This document shows positions 57,633 to 64,000 of a DNA stretch of 64,000 bases, piece after piece. The position numbers and the translations under genes were made by a program. Numbering within the stretch: the first letter of the stretch is position 1; each line of letters begins with the position of its first letter. Source of the DNA: Atopsyche davidsoni (taxonomy: Eukaryota > Arthropoda > Insecta > Trichoptera > Hydrobiosidae); the NCBI GenBank assembly GCA_022113835.1, contig JAILWY010000012.1, forward strand, positions 15,872,001 through 15,936,000, written 5' to 3'. The notes under the pieces were generated by a model that saw only the letters and a program-made list of their open reading frames with translations, ran no database searches and was not told the origin of the DNA.

Positions 57633-60600
57633 AGGTGCCGGCCGGGCCCGCGCACGCGCCCCGAGCGCCCCGGAAAATCGAAATGCGTAAGGTGCGTATC
57701 TATCCCATGCCCACCTCCTTCTGCCTATGGGGACCCCTGGCAGCCTCCGTCTCAACAAGAAAACTTGTTTGCAATTTATTTTACATCAAATTTTTAAAAT
57801 TGCATTTTTTGCGATATATTCACTGCCACGCTACTGCAAATATTTATAAATATTTTTAGCTGACATTCAAACACTCTTTTTTAAAATAAAATAAAAAAAT
57901 AACAATGCACATCGGACTTAAAATTTTTATATCACTCTAGAGACTATACTTTTCAGAAAACTAATAAAGTATTGCGAATTTTTTTGTATAAAAAATATAA
58001 CAATTACGATTCATTAAACATTTATGTATCAAGGTAATAAAATTTATGAGTATTTTAATAATGCAGGAATAACGATGTAGTAAATATTTTACAGCCAATT
58101 CGTGTAAATTTTAAAAAAATGCTTCGTTTTAAAAGCCGCATATTATATAATGTTGAATATAATATTTTCGGCTAGTAAATTTGTACGTACGTTAATAAGT
58201 ACACAGGCTAAACGGCATAGGCTCGTGGAATAAACGCTCTACCTGTTGCATACTTATTCGACGCGTCACTAGTGGTTCTACGTAAATTTATACCAAAATT
58301 CTGAATAACCGCTGAAAAAACTATATTTTAAGATGGTTGAAAGCCGAGCAACATATGTTGAAGACTTCCATTCCAATTAACAAACTGCTCGTTTTATAAA
58401 ATATTTGTTTTGACGCCAACAAAAAAAAAAATTAAATTAACACTATGTATTTTTTATATATATATATATATATATAGAATTTGTGTTAAACAAAGTAAAT
58501 ATAGCCACAAATGATATTGGCATTGATCAAACAAATTATGATGAATTAATTATTTAGTATTTCTTATATTATTAACATCTCCATTTAGATGGAGAAGAAA
58601 TACACAAATACACGAATATGAAACAAACCTTGTTTACAGTAAAATAATTAAATCAATAATACTTCGTTAATTTTTTTTAAGAAAATAATTGCAAATCTTT
58701 GGTCGTTATTGAACTAACCTTCCTCTCTGAAATTCGGTATTATGAAGTACAAAATAAATATACCTAATGTACGTGTCTCTACGAAGCCTGAGCATTATTT
58801 ATTTGAGCATTTACCGCACGCTTATATATGCATGTCAATAATTCGTAAACGTAACACGTGTACTTAAGCAATAAAACAAGTTATTTATAGCTTTCCAAGC
58901 CTGCCTCATTCAGCAAAGTTGGAGTACGTAATTAAACCTCGTCAGCATGCAAATCGCGAGAAAAAAACAAACATACCCTTAGATATGGCAGGGGCCACGT
59001 GAGGTGCGTAGTGGACGGCAGTTGTGCCACACGTGGGGAGACTCGTGACCCCAGAGGTCGCTGGCTCTCTCCCCCTACACCCCCATAACCACCCCACAGA
59101 GTTCATCGCAGCCAATTTATGTTAAGTACGGCCTTTAGCGTGAAATTAAGAGCTCCTAATTGTCTGTCGTAATTTATCGTGGTGAGACAGAAAAATTCTA
59201 CTCAGGTGCATTCATTTAAATAAAAAGACTTCAAATCGATATTTACTGTCTAACAAGATTTTTTCTTGGCACATTTTTTTATTTCTAGTATACACATAAA
59301 TAATAAATGAAAGCGACTTTTCATTTGCATATTATCAAAATAATGAAAAGAGGTGTACATTTTATTGGCATCGTGATGTTGATGAATTCTGAAAACTTTC
59401 CTCTTTTATTCGTTATATTATATAAAAAAATATCTTAATTCAGATTATCTGAGAAAGGAGTTTTTTTGAAAGGTCAGCGGTCGCAAGGAAAAGATTACGC
59501 AAGCAGATTTTATACCAAATAGATAAGACCACATTTTTATCTTGCCTATTCTAATACGTTTGATTTTTTTTTAGTAAAAATATTACAATTCCATGTTAGT
59601 TGAATATTTATCCTGCATTTTTGAACTGAATTTTTTTGTTTGTACAGAATTTAAAAATAAACTTTGATACGCATCTAGAACCTCATGGCCAATAAACCCT
59701 ACACATTGCTACTTAATAAATCAGTTGCCTTGCGAGTAAAACATTTTTAAAAAAGTTTATTATTTTTAACAGTGAAATGTGATCAAGATATATTCAATGC
59801 CCGAGCCCCAAGATTTATGTTATAAAGGTTAAAATATTGGAACCTACCAAATTAATTATTTTAATACAAAAATGCGTATTTAATATCTGAGAGTGGTTAA
59901 GGGAGTTCTTTTACGAGCTATCCATGCTAAATGCTGCCCAACCGCCATCAAAAATGCATTCTCATTATCTAATTTGAAATGATGCCAACTTTAATATTGA
60001 GAAAATAATCACCAAAGATGGAAAATACGTTATTTAAAATGTTTATTTCAGTAAATGCAAGTTTTCTGAAATTTTATTAGCATGGTTAGAATTTCATTTA
60101 CTTAAGTAAGTCCCATGCGAATATGGACACAAAATTATTCATGAAATATTATTTAACCAAAAGTATGCTATGCCAGTTTCGCATTGGATGCAATAATTCT
60201 ACTTATACAAGTATATTGGAATTCTGAATAAAAATCGAATCATCTCGAGTAATCGAGTCTGGCACCGGCGACAAGGAAATTATTTTCTTAAATTAGAAGC
60301 TGACAATCGGAAATAAGAAATTATTAATTGGTCCGGGTAAAATGAAGCCTTGATAACAGATAATTAGATTTTTCTAGTTTATTCTCCATCAAGATATTTA
60401 ATAAATATCTTATAAGTAATTTGAAGAAACGTATTTACTCTCTATTTATATTTTTTACCATTATTAATATAGGTTTATTTATTCGTACCGTAGATGTATA
60501 GTCATTTTAAAACGTTTCGGGCCTTCGTAACTAGCACAAGTGCTTTCTGGTGGTAAGAATCAAAGTTAAATTTCAGTTTTCATGTTTTATAATTCTGCCA

Positions 60601-63600
60601 AAATTTAAAATTTCTACAGATTAACAGAAAAAAAAACATTTTAATAATACCTTTTCGTGATGCTAGGTTATTGTAGTATTTATTTTTTTAACAATAAATT
60701 TTCCGGAGACGTTTCATACCAGATACATTTGCAAATGTCTGTGTATTTCGTTTATGGAGTCTTTCTTTTAAAATGTCTTTATATGGTATGAAATGATAAT
60801 CTGTTTTCAACGTTATTTTAATTATATTATGGATAAATGGTAATGGTATTTATAAAAATTATTGATTACTGTAAATTAACTCAAACTTCTCATATACAAA
60901 GTATAAACATCGCATTCAAAATTTATATTATTAAAGCTTGTTTACTTTAGTATAGCTTTCTAAAAGTAAAAGACAACTTAACGTCTATAAAAATAGAACC
61001 ATAAAATAAATTTATAGACAATTGATAAAAAAAGTCATTCGCTTTTAACTATACAATCTTAACGTCGCTGTAGAATATTTTTCGAAGAACTTTCCTGGCC
61101 GAAAGTGATTCCACATTGAGGTTTTTCGGCAGAGTCCTTTCAGGGGGTGCCTGCAGCCCTGCCACTCCTGCCACTCCTGCCAGCTAACGGCCTCCCCTCA
61201 CGAGGGGCTGTAGATAAACTGAAATGAAAAGTGACGACGTGGCCGGGCCAGCGCCGCTGAAAACTAGTGTGAAGTGATAAAAAGATATCGCTGTTTATTG
61301 CGAGGGGAATAGCCTTATCTGATATTTCCAGGTTTGTGGCGCTGCGATGTATTTTTAGACTCCGATCTACCTGCCAATAAAGTTTAACTTAAATTACCAA
61401 AGAAACTTGTTTTGTTATTTCTTTCGCGAAACTTACTACGACTGCAATACTTGTAAAAAAAATAAAACGAAAATGAGACAAATGCAATGGTTGTCACTTT
61501 TTAAACTCTTATAAATAATAGCAATAATGCGTCTTGAATATCAAATTCGTCATACATAGTATAATATATATAATAAAATCTTGTTGACGTATTCATTAAA
61601 AATTCGATAAAAATTGTTGGAATAGTATTTACAGTAATAAAATTTATGTGATAAAGTCCTCAATAGTTAACTTTATTTTGCAACACAGGTGAGATTAGTC
61701 ATGAATATGTTAGTTTAAATCTTACGTTTGTCCATAGTTTTTCATGAATTTTTCTCGTCGTTCTAAGAGTGAATCGATTATCATAAAACACTTTATAGAC
61801 TATAGACATATATGGGTGGAAAATGCTAATTTATTTGATATTAAAAAATATATATCACATTTTATATAATTTCAATACGACACAAGTTGTAGTTTTAACA
61901 ATAATTAAATAACTGTGCTTTGCCAAGATTTGAACACGGGCTGAAAATTCTCACTTCTAGACCTCATCAGTAAATATTTCCATACTAATACTTTATTTTA
62001 TTGGCATCCACTGCATACTTAATGTCCTTTTTACAGCTTTGAAAACAAATTACCTCAAAGTATTCTATCTTAATCGTTTTTAATCATCTAGGCAACATTC
62101 ATTTTCTATTTACTTTAAAGCCTTTAATTACTTTCTCTAATCATTCCATAATCTTCGAATAGCCGTTATTTTACTCTCCCATTCCACCCTTCCACTGCTC
62201 AATAATATATCACGCTGCTGTTTTAGCTTAATTGTTTTAAATAATTTGGAAATTCTTTTAGCATTCCAAGCTGAATTCTTGAATTCTTACAGCTTAATAT
62301 TTTAATTTTACGGAGTAAATATTTGTTTCAAAATCAATTATTTACTAAAAATAGCTTTTATTTTGGTTCAGTTATTTTTGATTCATCGTTACAACAACAG
62401 CATTGCTTATTGTGGGGCTTAAAAAATTATATAAATGTTTATTTTAGGTGATAAGAAGGGTTGTGAAGTACCACCTGCGTAAAATGATTCTAATAATATT
62501 TCGAGTTTACAAAATTAAGACAAACAGGATTAAAACAAGATATTATTTATTTTAAAACACAAATAATTATTTAATTTTTTTTTAATTAGATATTTAGTAC
62601 ATTTAAAAGCTTAATGGTTTTTATACATTTTGCGTATAGCGCTTTGCCATGCCTCGAATAGTAATCTCCTAGACGTTCGGCTTTTAATATTTGTAAATAT
62701 ATATATTTTTTTTTATTTAAGTAAAACAACAACTCGCTTAATGATATGGGTGAGAGTTTAAAAGAAAAATGGGGTAGCATTAACACAAGCAGGCCGGCGC
62801 TGCAGCAGGAGTGTAGCCAGTTAATTAAAATTTCTAAACTCGACGTACACCACTTCCAGCATTCTTGCGTTGATAATATCCGCCGACAAAATGGCCGACC
62901 CAGATGCTTATAATATTAGGTAATGTGCTCCCTTCTTGCTCAGTGCAAACAATATCACGCAATTTCAAATACGACAATCTGCGGGAGCGAAATTCACCGG
63001 AGCGCCGTGATTAGGCTCGCCGACCAGGTCGAGTGAAATGACACGGCGCCGAAGTGATTGGGCACAAAGTGATGTGGCTCGTTTTCCCTAATTGTTTTTA
63101 TATTTATGAATTTTATTATTAATTATATCGTTGATGAGTTTGGTTGAAATAAAAAGTATAAAAAAAGAACTCGATTGCATTTGGGATTTGAGATAGAAAT
63201 GAATCATATAAATTGCTTTTTGACTTTGTATTATTTCGTTTTTTATAATCTGAAAATGTCTCAAGCTTCAATAATACTATAAATAGTATTATTATTTATT
63301 TTTTAATCTATTGTTTTTTTATATAAACGAAATGAAATCTAATAATATATATTTTTTAATTGTTCTTGGCTGATCGACATTCAAAAAAGACACGTACTAA
63401 AAAAATACTCACTGTGACTCAAACATTCACGTAGATGAATCCATAAAGTTTCTTACCTGCAACAAGAAAGATAAATCTTATTAATACAAAACATATAAAA
63501 CAGGTTTCAATATTACCTACAAGATTTATTTTTAATAACTAAATTTTCTAGCCGCTTTTTAAGTCATTACAATAGATTTTTTTTAAATATTAGTGGATTG

Positions 63601-64000
63601 TTAGAATATAAATTTCGATACATGATTTGTGATGAAAGGTTTTTAATATGTTTTTAATGATAAAAAATCATTTTAATAATCAAAATAGAAGTAGCAGTTT
63701 AAAAGCTTTATTATAAATACGATTTTGTAAATTATGTAGTATTTGACAATAAATAAAGTAAATAATCACCAATATTTACTTGTACATGAATTATTATATA
63801 ATTTGCTTATTTTTGTCAAGAAAAAACTTATCGTAAAACCTTGTAATTCTGAGTAAGCAATATACTGAAATCTACCCCAAATCGTTTTTTTTAAGGCAAG
63901 TAACTTACCCCAAACTGTCCGAGTCCGTATTATTCGCGGCCTCAAGTCGAATTCACGTCTTAATCGAATTTTTGATAATACCTTTATCCGAGTCTATTTC
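57633..64000. other. Non-coding sequence with GC-richer islands
   Basis: No exon or confident transposon. A (TA)n tract lies at 58456-58477. GC-richer patches lie at about 58980-59110, 61100-61275 and 62785-63080. The first contains two CACGTG boxes (58996-59001, 59030-59035); the second contains three close CTGCCACTC-like repeats near 61160-61182. A tRNA T-arm-like fragment (minus, 61925-61945) is too isolated to call. The end of the window is AT-rich and shows no gene boundary. Confidence 0.5.

Noticed and set aside
57300..57859. Long frames on both strands (up to 165 codons)
   Set aside because: They are produced by the GGGGCN repeat, with Gly/Arg, Ala/Gly and Pro-rich low-complexity translations in overlapping frames.
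60512..60550. Possible hammerhead-like motif (minus strand, CCCGAAACGUU)
   Set aside because: GAAACGUU fits, but no paired hairpin or UGA-N-R-A core precedes it.
61921..61975. Possible tRNA gene on the minus strand
   Set aside because: Only a T-arm-like GTTCAAATC is present; the acceptor stem, D arm and anticodon arm do not form.

Overview
The window is eukaryotic nuclear DNA, most likely from an arthropod and probably an insect with a repeat-rich, intron-rich genome. The evidence is the AT-rich sequence, the absence of any long reading frame, an intron-containing tRNA-Leu(CAA), and remains of Penelope-like, RTE-type LINE, mariner, pogo/Tigger, piggyBac and possible hAT elements. I cannot name the species. 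I found no exon of a host protein-coding gene. The longer reading frames are chance frames in GC-rich patches or microsatellites, apart from the transposon fragments listed. The window is best read as a large intron or gene desert. The one intact host gene I can support is the tRNA-Leu(CAA) at 24891-25003 on the minus strand, with a duplicated 3' half beside it.

Layout. 1-8100 is AT-rich non-coding DNA with a few GC-richer patches and two hammerhead-like motifs. 8127-10317 is a repeat cluster: a 227-bp tandem duplication, two palindromic tRNA-like repeats and a pogo/Tigger MITE. 10318-24800 is non-coding with many GC-richer islands and one palindromic ribozyme-bearing retroelement (15202-15425). 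24820-25003 holds the tRNA locus. 28982-34165 holds more tRNA-like repeats, a CpG-island-like patch (about 31385-31510) and a piggyBac fragment. 34719-35236 is a deleted mariner. 36425-38093 is a truncated Penelope-like element with a 575-bp inverted repeat and a 13-bp target duplication. 41105-46050 holds a mariner-derived fold-back, a long palindromic element, possible mariner and hAT ends and an RTE-type LINE remnant. 47512-55482 holds further ribozyme-bearing elements, a degenerate tandem repeat of about 175 bp and an E-box cluster. 57525-57632 is a G-rich minisatellite. The rest to 64000 is non-coding.

The most interesting theme is a set of small non-autonomous elements that look related to the Penelope class. 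They share one RNA signature: a UGA-N-R-A core, a short hairpin, GAAA, then a self-complementary block that starts with A, ends with U and is followed by a non-G base. That is the layout expected of a hammerhead ribozyme whose helix III forms between two molecules. At least four sequence families in this window show it, including the copy inside the recognisable Penelope-like element. Two of the small families are palindromic and have clear 10-12 bp target duplications. A second theme is about 40 short GC-richer islands in AT-rich DNA, one with three CACGTG boxes, which suggests a cis-regulatory landscape. This second point is inference only.
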